Source of the DNA: Albifimbria verrucaria
Lineage: Eukaryota > Ascomycota > Sordariomycetes > Hypocreales > Stachybotryaceae
Direction of reading: 5' to 3'
Length of the DNA: 64,000 nucleotides
Assembly (NCBI GenBank): GCA_020081605.1
Contig: JAHREC010000018.1
Location: 3,782,001 to 3,846,000, forward strand
Position numbers and translations under genes: made by a program. The notes below the pieces were generated by a model. That model was not told the DNA's origin. It did not search any database and saw only the letters and a program-made list of their open reading frames with translations. This document shows positions 31,881 through 44,005 of this stretch, one piece after another. Numbering within the stretch: the first letter of the stretch is position 1; the number at the start of each line of letters is the position of its first letter.

Positions 31881-33909
31881 CTACGGGTGTTACTTGGATT
31901 GAATAGGGTAGCCGCCATCTGGCGGCCTTTGCTCAGTTTTGGCTGGAAACCCCCTTGACCCGTACTCCGGTGTCTCAGTCCATTTTGAAATGTCTCTCTG
32001 TCATGTTCTCCGCTCAGACAAGTGTCTCAAGACTTCTAGAACTTTTTCCCGATTCGGATTGCCAGAGCCAAGTCCACGTTTCAGCAAACCTGAAAAGCCG
32101 GAGCCAAGGGTCTTCCCACGTGAAGCAGCATTCCGCTCCACGCGCACCTTACCCAGAGCAATGTCTGCTTCCGAGAAAAACGTAGATTCGAAAGAAACGA
32201 GGTTATCTCAGACCTGTTGTCATTGCGTGCCTCGCTTACGTGGGTCCGACCTCGCCATAGATCTAGGTCCGGCCGCCGGTTGATTGATATGGAACAGGTC
32301 GCAGCCATGAATGCTGGAGCATATCCGTAGTGTAGCAATTAGCTTCCCGATGCCTTTCGGAACTGTAAATGCCGCTCGCATTCATGTTCCTGGGTCATCC
32401 CTAATCGAGTCCACCTTTAGTCATATTAGTGCTAAATCGCTGCATCCTATCCAAGCTAGAGACAGGATGATTGGAAGATCGGTGGAGATGAACTCCGGGC
32501 TGTGTACTGTAGTCGGCTAATCCAGGAGCATGCTGATCTGCCCTAACGTGGTGTTCCCAGGCGAGATCTGCAACATTCGCGAAATTAGGTTGATCCGGGT
32601 TGCGTGGTGCATCAGCTGTGTCTGGGTGGCAAAGGACAAACTAAAGGGGGCAGACACCAGGAATCATTAAAACCTCCGCTCCCCGTGATCGTGAAGTATG
32701 GTGCCTGAAGTGAATAGGCTCAAGCTTTCCACATTATCAGTTTGCTGACGATGGTGTAGCAGAGTGAACCTAGCATGCAGATAAGGCCTCATCCGTAGCT
32801 GGAGAAACCGAATACTATCAATCTTAAGCTACCTGCTTACTTGAACTTTGATCTATATAAATCATTCTAAGCAATGCAGAGTGTGGTTACCATGTTGGCA
32901 GCTGTAGGTACTCACTTCACACCTCCTCACCAAGACAAAAAGCGGTAGAACAGGTCTTTCCTTCGTCAACAGTTGAGCCGAAACATTCTCACAAGACGCC
33001 AGCAGGGAGCTCTTGACACCTGAATAAATGTGACGTCAATAAACAGTGAATTATCTACATCAGGTCCTCACACTCGCTTGGTTCATTGTGTACCTTATGT
33101 TTTTGCCAATTGGGGACATAAGTAGTGCAAGTGACTTGATATAGCACAGGCTGGAGAGACTTCATCTACAGATCTCACATGGGCAACGATGATTGTAACC
33201 TGATAGTCTCTCTGAATGAATGCTATAGCACGAAACTGTAAGGGAAAACGATACCATGTCATTGCAAAGCATGCGTCCTCGGAATGCTGAGTGTGGAAAT
33301 TAGTCTTCGCAATTGGCATTCTTTTCGGGATATACCCATCATGCTACATCGTTCAAACTAGCCTACCTTACCGACGGTATATAAGAACATCTGAAGCAAC
33401 GTGATCGGCTACCATAACCTCTCACCAATTGCAGTTTCATTATCCTCCTCTATGGTCAATAAGCTTGACTGTCTTAGACTGTCCGCACTTCATATTGAGG
33501 AAACTCAAAGTAAGTGGAAGCCAAGCAAAATGAGGATATAATGGACTGCATACTTGAAGCCAGCCAGATGCCTGCCAATGGCAGGCTTAATTAATCTTCA
33601 TACTTATTAGCATGACCAATGATCACGAAGTGGTTGACAGAGTCAAAAGTGGGTAAGCTAAACTTCCATGTCCCAACTGGGAAGGTCTGGGTAATGATGA
33701 GATCAAGTCAACATCTAGCGCTATAAATTTGCATGTACCTATGGCGGACATTAATCGTGATGTGCTGTGTATAGGGTCTCTTGTGTACTCTCCTAGGTGG
33801 AGAGCAGTCCAGAATGCTTGTTGGTCACGATAAACGACCACTTACAGTCAAGGAAAAATCTGGTAGGCATGTTCACTACTAGTACCATTGGCAGGAAGAA
33901 ATAAATGCC

Positions 33910-33932
33910 AAAAAAAAAAAAAAAAAACCCCC
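33910..33932 (+). repeat. A18C5 homopolymer tract
   Basis: Eighteen A (33910-33927) followed by five C. The longest homopolymer in the window, in noncoding DNA. Could be a retroposed poly(A) relic, but no upstream coding copy was recognised. Its exact length is suspect given the homopolymer errors elsewhere. Confidence 0.6.
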
Positions 33933-35612
33933 ATTGAGATAGTTCTAAGGCAAGTGTTTCACATGAAGGAGGGAATGCATGTTGATGATGACGAGAAGAC
34001 CAAGCAGTACAATAGTGCTACTGTGTGTAGAGAATCCTATATGTGACGAAGATCTAGTTGTGTGTTTAGTACTCATGGGGAAATAACTTCAAACTCATGA
34101 GGTCTCCATCTAACAGTTGTCAATCAAATGTCCTATCTAATTCCTATCAGAGCAACTTGTAGGTATGCCCTGGGCAGAGCATGTGGATTTGACCACGGCT
34201 GTCCTCGACCAGTCACAGCTAGGCTGGTTTCGGTAGGATTCAACAACTGTACCTGCTTTGGATATCCTATAAATTTGATGGACCAGCCTCTCTAGAGAAA
34301 CGGGGCCACCGTCTCCGTTCCTTATCCAACCAGGGCTCGAGGGCATACATGGTTTAACGCACAACGGCGAGTTCTGTGTCCAGCAATCCCACGAAAATAT
34401 CCATCAGTATGGCTCGCGCGACTCTTCGCTGAGAGATTGCATACACGGCACGTGCTCAAGATTTAATGCGGGCGACCTACCAATACGGGCAAGTGATGCT
34501 GCATCATACTCGGACCGCAGTGGCTGGCGTCGATTCTTTGCTGCTTTGGAGATGGCCTCGTCCAAATTGCTTATTGCACGGCTTAGAGCTGCTATAATAG
34601 GTGGATGTGTTGACATACATATGTACTATCCTTATCAAGGCCCTCTTATACCAAGGCTCAGGACCTGCATGAAGCCTGATCAGCCGTGACGGATGGGTGT
34701 TTAGTCACTCTTTGGTCCAATGTAACATCAATAAGGCTCTGAAGTGAAGCGGTTGAGAAAATTGGAACAAATCGCTGCTACTTCAACCGTCATCAATCCA
34801 AACTTAGCAGATTCTATATGCTATATCCATGCTCCGGCTCACGCTCCGGTCGCCCTGATCTGCACACATTGTGCACAAATTATGGTCTGCAGCAGCGTGG
34901 GCTGCCAATATTGGCTCACGGATTCAGCTTCTCAGTTGCTTGTCGCCTTGGCCAGCAATGAGGCTAGCTCGATATTGCACTTTGTAATCCTTAGACATAA
35001 GAACCAAATGATGATCCAGACCCCGCGCCATCACCATTCATCATTACTCCCATTTTTTACCGTAGCTTCGAAGATGGAAAAAGGACAGCAACCGATTAAT
35101 CATTTATCAAAATTCCCTTGCAGAGTCGTACTGCAAGTCTCCGTCGCCCCAAGTGTGAAGATATGCCAAGAAAGAAGCCGGGAAACACCAAGTGTGCCTA
35201 CTCTATGGTCCTGCTGTGTATCCACCGCTTGTCGCATCCCGTGGACGCACGTTCTGCCAGAGATGGCTCAAAAGATGGGCTCTGGACAACGCCTAGTGAT
35301 TGGCCTCTCCATGGTCCGTTTCCAGCTTTTGTTGAAATCCGGTGAAAGACATGGATTCTATTGGTCGGATTTTAGCCAATCAGAGGCCCGACCCTCACCG
35401 AGAATGCACACACGACTGATGGTGTAAGTGAGTGGAAGCTCCAAGAGCCTCCTCGGACATCAGGTTTATAATTCTCCAGTTTCAGACCGAATCTGAACCC
35501 GACAGTTCTTACACAAAGCCTCGGGAACATTGGGCATCTTCACCTTATCGCCATCTGACAAAGCGCCCCTGGGTACATTTTGCCCGAAACAGCTGAGCCA
35601 AGGTTCCACCAG

Positions 35613-37724
35613 ATGCCCGTGACCTACACGGATATCAACATGGATGCAGCCAGGGACATGTCCCGAATCGGCCAAGAAAACCCCGTGTTCCCGCCTCCCC
35701 GAGCTGATGGATGAGGAGTTCCTTAAAGTCTTCGACTGGGACAGGTACTGCAAGTCTACCCAGCCCTTAGACAAGCCATCCCCTACCCCAGCCCACCACC
35801 CTCAAGAGGCCTGGCCAATATCATCGACGAGATCCCTGAGGTCATAGACACCCTCTCGCTTGATAAGCTGAGGAGCGAGCTGTTCAGAATGAGAGCCTCC
35901 TTCCAACCCGATGACGGCGCGGCTTCCATGTCGGACTACTCCGGGCAAACCCCACCAGACCTCGTACAAGGTGGCAGTACTTCCCTTCAGACCACTCTGG
36001 CTCAGTAGGCTTGGTGCATTCCGACGAGATTCACCATCAGCATCCCGATGTAACCCTCAGAGAGGTCCAAGCCCAGGACGATGAATGGACATACCCCAGA
36101 CCATCCCTTCCAAAGCACCTCTGCGGCACTATCCACCTCATCTCCAGGTCCCGGAAGATCAGGCGAGGCATCCTGCCGAACACTCCTCTAGCCTTAAGCG
36201 TCGCCGGTCCGGTAACCTTCAAGACAAGAGACGGAGGCAGCTAGCCGACCCGGTCCAGACGGCAGACGTACGCAAGACCGGTGCATGTCTACCGTGTCGT
36301 GTCTCCAAGACTCGTGTAAGACCCCTAGTCATCCTGAGTGGACTGAACTGAGACTTTATAGTGCTGTGAAAGTGGCGTCTGCCCCACCTGCAGGAAGGCG
36401 TTTCCAAAAGATTCACATCTGGCTTGCACTCGAGTCACCCCTGCAATGACCTGGCCGGTGATCGGCAGGGTCCCTGGTAAGACCAGCCCACTCTTCCCGA
36501 GTCTCGATGAGGATCAACTAACTCATACCCGCAGATGTTTGGTCCCAGAACGCAACGGAGGAAGAGCAGCTCTGTTCTGGTCCCCGGTTTTACACGGAAA
36601 GCCCAGAGAAATCTCCATCTTCTTCGAGAGGGACCCATCATATCCCGCACTTGATGCCACTGTCCAAGCTTACAGATCTGAGAACAATGCTGATAGCGGT
36701 GCCTGTCTTAGGAAGGTTGACTTCCCCGAGATAGCGTGCCTAGTCACATCTCATTAAAAAGATGGGTTGAGCATCAAATCCAGTTGGAGAATGGACCGGA
36801 GTTCCGCCAGTCCGTACAGAACTTTCTTTTCCAATATTCAGAGCATGGCTTGGGCCTTCCAAAGGTATGGAAGACTTCATTATCGCATATTCTTCTTGTG
36901 CTGACTGGGTCGTACAGCATGATCTTGTGGTCAAGGTGCACAAGATGAACTGCTTCTTTCGCCTTTGGCGGAAATCCTTGTTCTGGTGCCGTGACCCTGC
37001 CAACAACATTGTTAAGCTCCCGTTGTCGGTTCAGGCTCAGCTGAGAAACATTGCTCGCAAGGCCCTGTACTCGCTTGAACATGACGTGCTGAAAGAGTTG
37101 GACGAATGTTTGACACAGCAAGGACCACCGAAGCCTGAGGAGAGAATTGCAATCTGGGCGAGTATGTGGCAATTGCTTCTCATGTATCGGGATCTTATTC
37201 TTGCCTTCCATGGATACCTTGGTCATCTCAAGAACACCACCAAGGATGTTCAATTGTGTGAGTCTCATGGCTGAGAGCTTCGTGGTCAGAATACTAATTT
37301 GGACGAAGTGACATTCCAAAGCCGCCCGTATCAAAAACTGGTGGATAGTTTCTTCCCCTCATAGCAGTTTTTTACCGCTACCAGTTTCGAACAAAGAAGA
37401 GTTTGGAAATGTCCATGGAATGGCTGAAACCGCGCAGCATGTCTCCCAAAGCTTATGAGAGTCTGTGTCGTTCGGCTGAGCAGCTTCTAGGTGGTCGAAA
37501 GGAGATGTGTAAGTCCTCTTCTGCTTTCCAATGCTATCGGAGTAAAATGGACTGACATGCTCGCAGACCAGCAGTTCCTTGCCTCGCGGCATACAGTCGA
37601 TCAACTCTTGTGTGAGTTTGTCGTGAATCACGAACAAAAGAAACTCAATGCTCGAAAGCGAGTGCCTAAAGGCACTTCAAAACCGAAAAATATGGCTGAC
37701 GATGATGACGATGACGCTGAATGA
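35613..37724 (+). CDS. Zn2Cys6 regulatory protein, frame-broken
   Basis: Six exons: 35613-36315, 36362-36476, 36535-36864, 36918-37257, 37309-37508, 37567-37724. The zinc cluster, split by intron 1, is CLPCRVSKTRCCESGVCPTC followed by a Cys after RKAFPKDSHLA, matching the fungal binuclear cluster with a longer last loop. It sits near residue 226, not at the N-terminus. The C-terminal half has family-like text (MNCFFRLWRKSLFW, ALYSLEHDVLKELDE, FFPLIAVFYRYQFRTKKSLE) and an acidic end (ADDDDDDAE). Seven breaks: extra C 35697-35700; missing bases near 35810, 35988, 36094-36097, 36607, 36739 and 37355-37358. The corrected gene is 617 codons and every intron phase fits. Presumed nuclear transcription factor; targets unknown. 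Confidence 0.8.
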
Positions 37725-37894
37725 AATGCGGGACTTTGGGATATGATTTATGACAGTTGCAGACAATAAATCTGCTTGACACGTTGTTACGATGTAATGA
37801 GACAGGACTCGGTTTGGGATTATGTTATTTGAAGTGTTTCTGTTTGGCGGCGGTCTTTATTCTTTTGTCTGGATGGCAAGGATCCGATGGGGCA

Positions 37895-39763
37895 TTACGA
37901 ATTGGTTATTCGCGCAGCAACCTTCCAAGCTGCTTTCTTGTCTCCATTCTTCTTTGAGACGAACTTGAATCGATCGACGAGTTCAGTGAAATTGATACCC
38001 TCTGCACTTTCAGGCGATACTGTTATTGTCAACTCGATGAGGTTTGCCGTGTCATTAGAGCAACGCGAGTCGAATCTATAATTACGAATTAGATTTCGCT
38101 GTTATTTGTAGGGTATGGAATCGTACCTGATTGCTGTGTCCAGCTGCTGCACATCCACAGGTGCCGTTGGCAATATGGTGGTGATAATTCCGGATACAAC
38201 GCCGATATATAGAGCCCAGAATGAGGCATTCGGGGTGTGGGAATCTGCCACACGTCGCAGGCCCTTGTACAAATCGGAATCCACTGGTGCCGGATTGCAA
38301 CCCCAACGTGCGACCGAGGTCACGGCCAAAAGTGCGCGAGTGAGATGTGACAGACCAGGACAGTCTGAATCACGGATCAGAGCATTATGAAGGGCGAACG
38401 AAGCGTTTGTATTGGCGTCATATCCTTGGCGACTCCATAGTTCACCCGCCCAGAGAGGTCCTAGCCCAGTAGATAGTATGGTAGGCACACGAGATAGATC
38501 CAATCCTTGCGGCAATGCGGTTGACAGCTTTTGAAGCACAGCCTTGCACAACAGCATGTCACCGGCATTTGCTGGACCAAGTACATGCAGCGGATGGTCC
38601 TCGCGAATTTGCTTCGGCAGCTTCATCATCAGTAAACCTTCCCGGTTAGAGCCGCCGCAGAATGTAACCCGTCCAATGTTAGGTACGGTCTGGGTGAACG
38701 TTTCGATGACCGCAGCAATGGCGGGAAATTGACTGCGTCGGCGTGTTGACAGTCCAGGTATCTTGCCCTCGTATTCCTGGTTGATCTGACGCATCCTTGC
38801 AATCTGCTTGAAGCGATCACCATCAACAGTATAACTGTTGATGGAAGGAATAGAGTAAGGTTTGATAGGATCATCATGCATAAGCATGCTACCATAGCCT
38901 CGAAACCCGCCGCCACACATGTAAACATTGACAAGTGACGACGTATCACCATTTTCGTAGGCGGTCCGAATAGCATCCAAGGCCGGAAAGGTGGCGCAAA
39001 GCCTCTTGTAGGAATCCTGCATGCCGACACTCAGCTTCCCGAGTTCCAACAGCTGGGTTTCGCCTGCCAGGTTATCAAGAATGCGTTTTAGCTTGGCGGC
39101 TCCGAAGGGTAAGCTATTTCCTGCTTTTGCTGCGTGGATTTCGTAACCCTCTACAGCAGTGTCAACCCAAGTCATCTGAACGCTGCCACCTCCCAAGTCT
39201 AAGAACAGAGCACCACCTTGGACATCGGCAAGTCCACTTCGAGAGCCCATAACAGCTCCGAGTAAGGTTTCGACTGCGGGCTCCAAGATCTGTACGTGCA
39301 AGCCGTTGGTTGCTACCTCGATGGCCGCCATCATGTCACCCGCGTTGGAAGCTCGCCGCATGGCCTCCGTGGCAAGGAGGATAATGTTTGTGGGCGGTAC
39401 ATTGTAACGAGCAGCGATGCGCCGAAAGCCTGCAACAGCAGAGGCGACTGACTCGATGGTTTGAGGAGGAAATCTAAGGTTGTTGGGACCGGTCCCTTCG
39501 AGTGAGTCAAACAAAGAGATTGCAGCCCGAGACGAAAACAACGGTGAGAGAAGACGAGTGCGTGGTGGCGCGAGTGAGACGACAGAAAAGCGAATTCCAT
39601 TGCTGGGAGTTGAGTGTCAGTCACGTGCAGGGTCGGGCGCCAAGAATTGAGACAATCACCTTCCCATGTCCACAATGGCGTGAAGGTGGCTTTCTTCGTC
39701 TGGGTGCCATTTTGGAAGCTTCTCCTCGAGGTTCTCAAGCGTGATGAGGTCAGAGGGGGCCAT
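37895..39763 (-). CDS. RTG2: Retrograde regulation protein RTG2 (Ppx/GppA family)
   Basis: Three clean exons (39763-39661, 39603-38127, 38075-37895), exactly 587 codons. The exopolyphosphatase/pppGpp phosphatase fold is shown by DMGSNGIRFSVVS (spliced across intron 1), IILLATEAMRRASN, GGALFLDLGGGSVQMTW and VYMCGGGFRGYG. In yeast Rtg2 signals mitochondrial dysfunction to Rtg1/Rtg3; filamentous fungi have one such Ppx-like protein. A C-terminal domain follows (ITVSPESAEGINFTELVDRF). Expected in the cytosol. No frame error anywhere, which shows that breaks in neighbours are not an artefact of my gene modelling. Convergent with the Zn2Cys6 gene, 170 nt apart. Confidence 0.92.
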
Positions 39764-41888
39764 GATTCAGGTCGCAGCCTTGGGCAATAGTGATCTCTCA
39801 CGAATGTAGTCGTAATGTTGGGTATCCCCACCAAGGAGAGAAGAGCACTAGACTTGCGATCGGTATGCCTGCCCGAGCCGATGAAACGGTTGTCGAGCCT
39901 AAATCTGACAGACAGTACTAGGTTTGGGGTAAGTGGTCAGTTGGGCTGCGGCCGGGAAAAATGACGAACATCTACAGTCCATCCACGTGGAGTCTTTCAC
40001 AGCGAGCGGGGCGCTCGTTAGCCTGTTGATCAAGAAACACGAGACAGCCGCAGACCATGGAGGATAGAGTATGGAGCCCTGCGGCTTCACCGCCGGTTGC
40101 GTCAGTATAGCTCTGGAATTGTTTCGTAAACATGGAATTTCGTAGACGCTTGATCAAAGGCAACCGAACATAGTGCATCTTATCAGAGAGGAATACGTAT
40201 ATTGTAAGTAAAAAGTGGAAGCCTCATAAAAGGCGTTCTTGGGTAATTCAGAAACCCGCAAGAAGTATGTCACACATTGCTTAACACAATTACAAATAAG
40301 CTAACAGGTGGGTGCAGACTTACACTATGTGGTAGTGTTCTAGTTATTAACGACGAGTCTGTGTCCAGACTATGTATGTACTATATAGTAGGCCCCTAGA
40401 TTATTGTGGCCCTTTTTCTTCTTCTTTTAAGTCGAAGATGGACAACGACAAGATATGGAACCCTTTGGCTTCGAGCAGATCGGATTGTCAGGTTTGATAG
40501 TGAGCCACGAAAAATAGCTTGTTCTATTTGCATTCCCTAATTACTTATCAAGTGACCAGGGAATCACGCATTGCTGGCTTAACATATGGAACTTGAGTAG
40601 CAGGCTATGGCCCGTATTGCTAACCGCAAAATTTAGGCATGAACGAAGCAATCCATGTTGTACGTCACCCCTAACTGGGTCGGCAGATCAGAATATGTCT
40701 GATTCCAGACCCTAAGGAGCTGCGAGGAGGTTTGGCTTGCATCCCACATCCGCAACCGGACCTACCGCCTCCAACCCTGCAAAGTCATGCGGCCAAAAGC
40801 GCTCGAGAAGACAAACGTCCATTCGGTGGAGAGCCTGTGTCTCCCGCGGTGCCATGTTCGTACCAGAAAAAGAACTTGACGGTCGTCACCGGGCCCCAGA
40901 CCAATCGTTTAAGGAGGAGCGCTGCACATGCCCTTATTGGTCTTTCACAAACTGGGCACCCCAAGCCAAGTATCAACCCGTTGGGGTGCATGCACCGAGC
41001 GTCCTTGTCTCAAACCGAAGGCGGAGAGGGACAGACATCTGGCCGCCGTCGTGCATGGGCAGCTGGTCGCGAGAAGACGGATGCCCTGCGATGTCTTGCC
41101 TTTGACGGCCGCAGCTATGGCCTGTCCTCTGCACCTTTGCGCCAGATCAGCAGCAGTCAAATGACTACGATTCAATGCAACAAAAGTGCGTTTGCTATAA
41201 ATAATGAGGAACGACGATAACTGTTTCGTGCACAGCGTCGTGTTCAGCCTGGGAGAAAAGGAGAAGGAAGGCCAGCCATATCCAACAAACCCTTGTCGTT
41301 CAAAGCACTACGTAACCACACCTGGCAGCTGGAGTTACGTCGCCCGCAACACTCAGGCTATGTGTGTCATGCAAGACGCTTGGAGCATTGACTGATGGCA
41401 CACGAAATCACCTATCATGGCTGGCATACGCCAACCAAGGTGAAGCCATGTAGATGCAGCCAATGCCAATGAGTTGGCCTGTGCTTGCCACCGCCCAACA
41501 GCATTGAAGCCCAAATCGCAAGTGCAAGATGTATTTTGCAAACCGGATCTGATCAACAAGACGAGATGTTAATGTCGACGAAGTTTGGGGTGCAGTTGCG
41601 TCTGAGGGTAGAGTAGGATGAGGATGGCGCCCTGAGCTGTCACATTGTGATGTTTGAGCTGGTCCGCCTGTCCACCGTCTCCAAATCACAGTGGCATTTA
41701 CAACCCCATTTATTGGCTCACTGCCAGTCAAGAACGCCCATGGATATCACAGCTGACGATGAGAGGTGAGCAAGAGTGGAAGTGGAGCAGCCAATCCCTG
41801 CTCGTCCTCTCCAGGTAGCTGGGAGGTCACTCAAGGCGAAGTGCTTCGAGTTGTCCATTGTCAGCCCCACCTAGACATCCCCTACCTT

Positions 41889-41918
41889 GCCTGAGGTACT
41901 TGCGTAGGTACCTCAGGC
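41889..41918. repeat. Perfect inverted repeat, 11-bp arms
   Basis: GCCTGAGGTAC (41889-41899) and GTACCTCAGGC (41908-41918) are exact reverse complements with the 8-nt loop TTGCGTAG. GTACCT-type palindromes recur in noncoding DNA of this window (58967-58981). Confidence 0.7.
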
Positions 41919-42875
41919 CCCAAGCGCGTCAAGGCGCGTCACCTTCGTGTCAATAGACGCGATGTAACATCCAGTGCAACGCTGCTGCGATGCCTTGAAA
42001 ACCACCAGACAGCAGATCTGGCTGTATTGCCTCATGCTGGCAATTGTCGTCGTCGACTAGAGCTGCGGTAAGACCAGTTGGATCGAACTGGAATGAAGCG
42101 CCCATCGCCACATGACCTGGGCCGCCGTCCCGTTGGTCTGGTTGACGTTTGTTTTGATTCTGTTTTGATTCTGATCAAAACAACAAGACAAGGTCCATTA
42201 TTATTTTCGCCAACGACGTCGTGCTTTGGCTCGGCTCGACTTAGTGCAACCAAGCTTTCTTTACCGCCAGCCATTGCGTTAGCCCTCTACCCACTTTTCC
42301 TAGACCCAGGGGCCCTGGCCATTCATTCAGACAAACCAGCACCCTGGGCATTGTCACTTTACTCGAGTCGAGCGTGTGCTTGACCACCCGCACCTCCATC
42401 CGGTGTGATGCTGAATGCCACTCAAGACAGGCTGAAGGCAAAGTTTCTCGTCCATCCCTTCTACGTCATATCCTGGCGTCAGGTTGCTCAGTGGTAAAAC
42501 ACATAACAAGTGCTTGCTATGGATGAAAAGGTTGGATCAAGAAGCTACTGGTAGATCAGCAAGCAACAAAGGAAACGGTTTGCGCAGGGGTTTACAGCCA
42601 GCTGGCTGGCTGTCTCAACCTTGACTTGTACCATCAAGTCCTCAGGTCTGGGGATAGGGCTTGGTTGGCCGGCCTTGCATCATCCCCGCCTCTGTCCATT
42701 CCAATAGAAACCCCCACGCCGTGCTCGAGCCATTGACAACTCATGGGCAGCGTTTGGTGTGCTTCCAGGCCCTGTCCTCAACGGCGATCGCCAGCGAGCC
42801 GGGGCAGGCTCCTTGCGGCCGGTCCAAAGTCTGGGACGAATGCATCACAACCCTGCAGTAGTATAGTACTGTAGT

Positions 42876-42877
<2 letters not shown>

Positions 42878-42904
<27 letters not shown>
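42878..42904 (+). repeat. (CAG)9 microsatellite
   Basis: Nine CAG units in noncoding DNA, preceded by GTAGTAG. Not within any gene model. Confidence 0.85.
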
Positions 42905-42907
<3 letters not shown>

Positions 42908-44005
42908 GGGTGTAGGAACCGGACCGGGACCAGGCAGGCCGGGGCAGATTGGCAGCGCCTGTGTTTGCGGGTACATGTCATGTCATGCCATGTAGTGAGG
43001 GTACTGTAGCATCCATCCATGGCTGTTTTCGACTCTGTGTGCTTGGCCTGCCCAATCCAACGGCGGGCTTTTCGCGGTCAGGGTCTGCGCAGGCGCTGTC
43101 GTGTCCACCCACCTGTCGACCGTCACTTGTGACTGTGGGACTGGCCTGGGGCCTGGCGCAGCTAGCTCGCTGCACCTCTGCTGGAGCTGTCCAGGGTTGG
43201 GAGCAGCGCTGTGCTGTCCCATGTGCCGACAGTTCGCGCCACCCGCTTGCTGGCCCACCTGCTGGTCTCTTGCCTTGCCTGTACCTGACCTGAACGTGCA
43301 CCTACCTTACCTTACCTTACCTGGTCCTCATCGTCCATGCTCCTTCCTCCTCCTCTCCCCCTTCCCCAAAAACCCACCCACACATATCCTTCTCCTGTCG
43401 CTTTTCCTTCCCTCACCCTCTTCATTCCAGTCCTTCTTTTTCCCTTTTCCTTTTGGTGCCTCTCCTCCGCCCAGCGCGCGATACCATCGCGGCGATCAGC
43501 TGTCTCTGATCCGAGTCGTTCATTCGCAATTCCAAAACGACTTCCACTCCGTCATTTCTTCCCTCCTAGGAACGGCGGCGACCCTGATTCTGAGCGCTAA
43601 TCCATCCACACCCTTCACCGACTTGCGCGATCCTCCGACTCGGCTTGCGCACGACCTGCGTGGCGACGACCATCTTCGACGCCTGTTTCTTTTGCTTTGG
43701 CTCTGCTCATTCCATGTGAGCTTTGAAACAGGCGCTTAGCAGCTCACAAGCTCGACCTGCAGGATCCCAGCCACCTGATCGCGACAACCGGAACCTTGCG
43801 TTCCTATGGTGCCTTGCCGATACTGACTTGAACCTGTGGGACTGTTGTCGCATTCCGAGACATCGCCTCCACGTCGAGATACATACGCCTCGGGCCGGAC
43901 AATTGCAGGGCTTGGGTTCTTTTCCCCATCGCTACTTATACTACCCCTTGTTTCCCACGGCGACACACCTCGGACGTGATCGCATACCGTTCATCAGCCA
44001 GCGCA

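Larger units (their letters stand above)
29512..35612. other. Six-kilobase gene-poor interval
   Basis: The first 800 nt are low-complexity, Ser/Pro-coding in one minus frame, and look like leader/promoter of the DUF8004-like gene. The rest holds short ORFs without family resemblance, including a 227-aa one at 34744-35427 whose composition gives no support. Contains GTAC palindromes (about 31445-31470 and 31836-31880) and an A18 run at 33910-33927. No tRNA or rRNA was seen. Confidence 0.45.
39764..44005. other. Four-kilobase noncoding interval
   Basis: Short spurious ORFs only. AT-rich about 40190-40450. Contains a perfect inverted repeat (41889-41918), a (CAG)9 tract (42878-42904), a TACCT repeat (about 43302-43322), and a strongly pyrimidine-rich stretch at about 43320-43460 that looks like the leader/promoter of the 44-kb gene. 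Such a long upstream region suggests complex control of that gene; this is inference. Confidence 0.5.

Noticed and set aside
34744..35427. 227-aa plus ORF before the Zn2Cys6 gene
   Set aside because: No recognisable motif, composition unlike the genes around it; kept only as noncoding interval.
42478..42560. tRNA-like stretch containing GCTCAGTGGTAAAAC
   Set aside because: It looks like a D-arm, but no T-arm consensus and no 7-bp acceptor stem can be formed.
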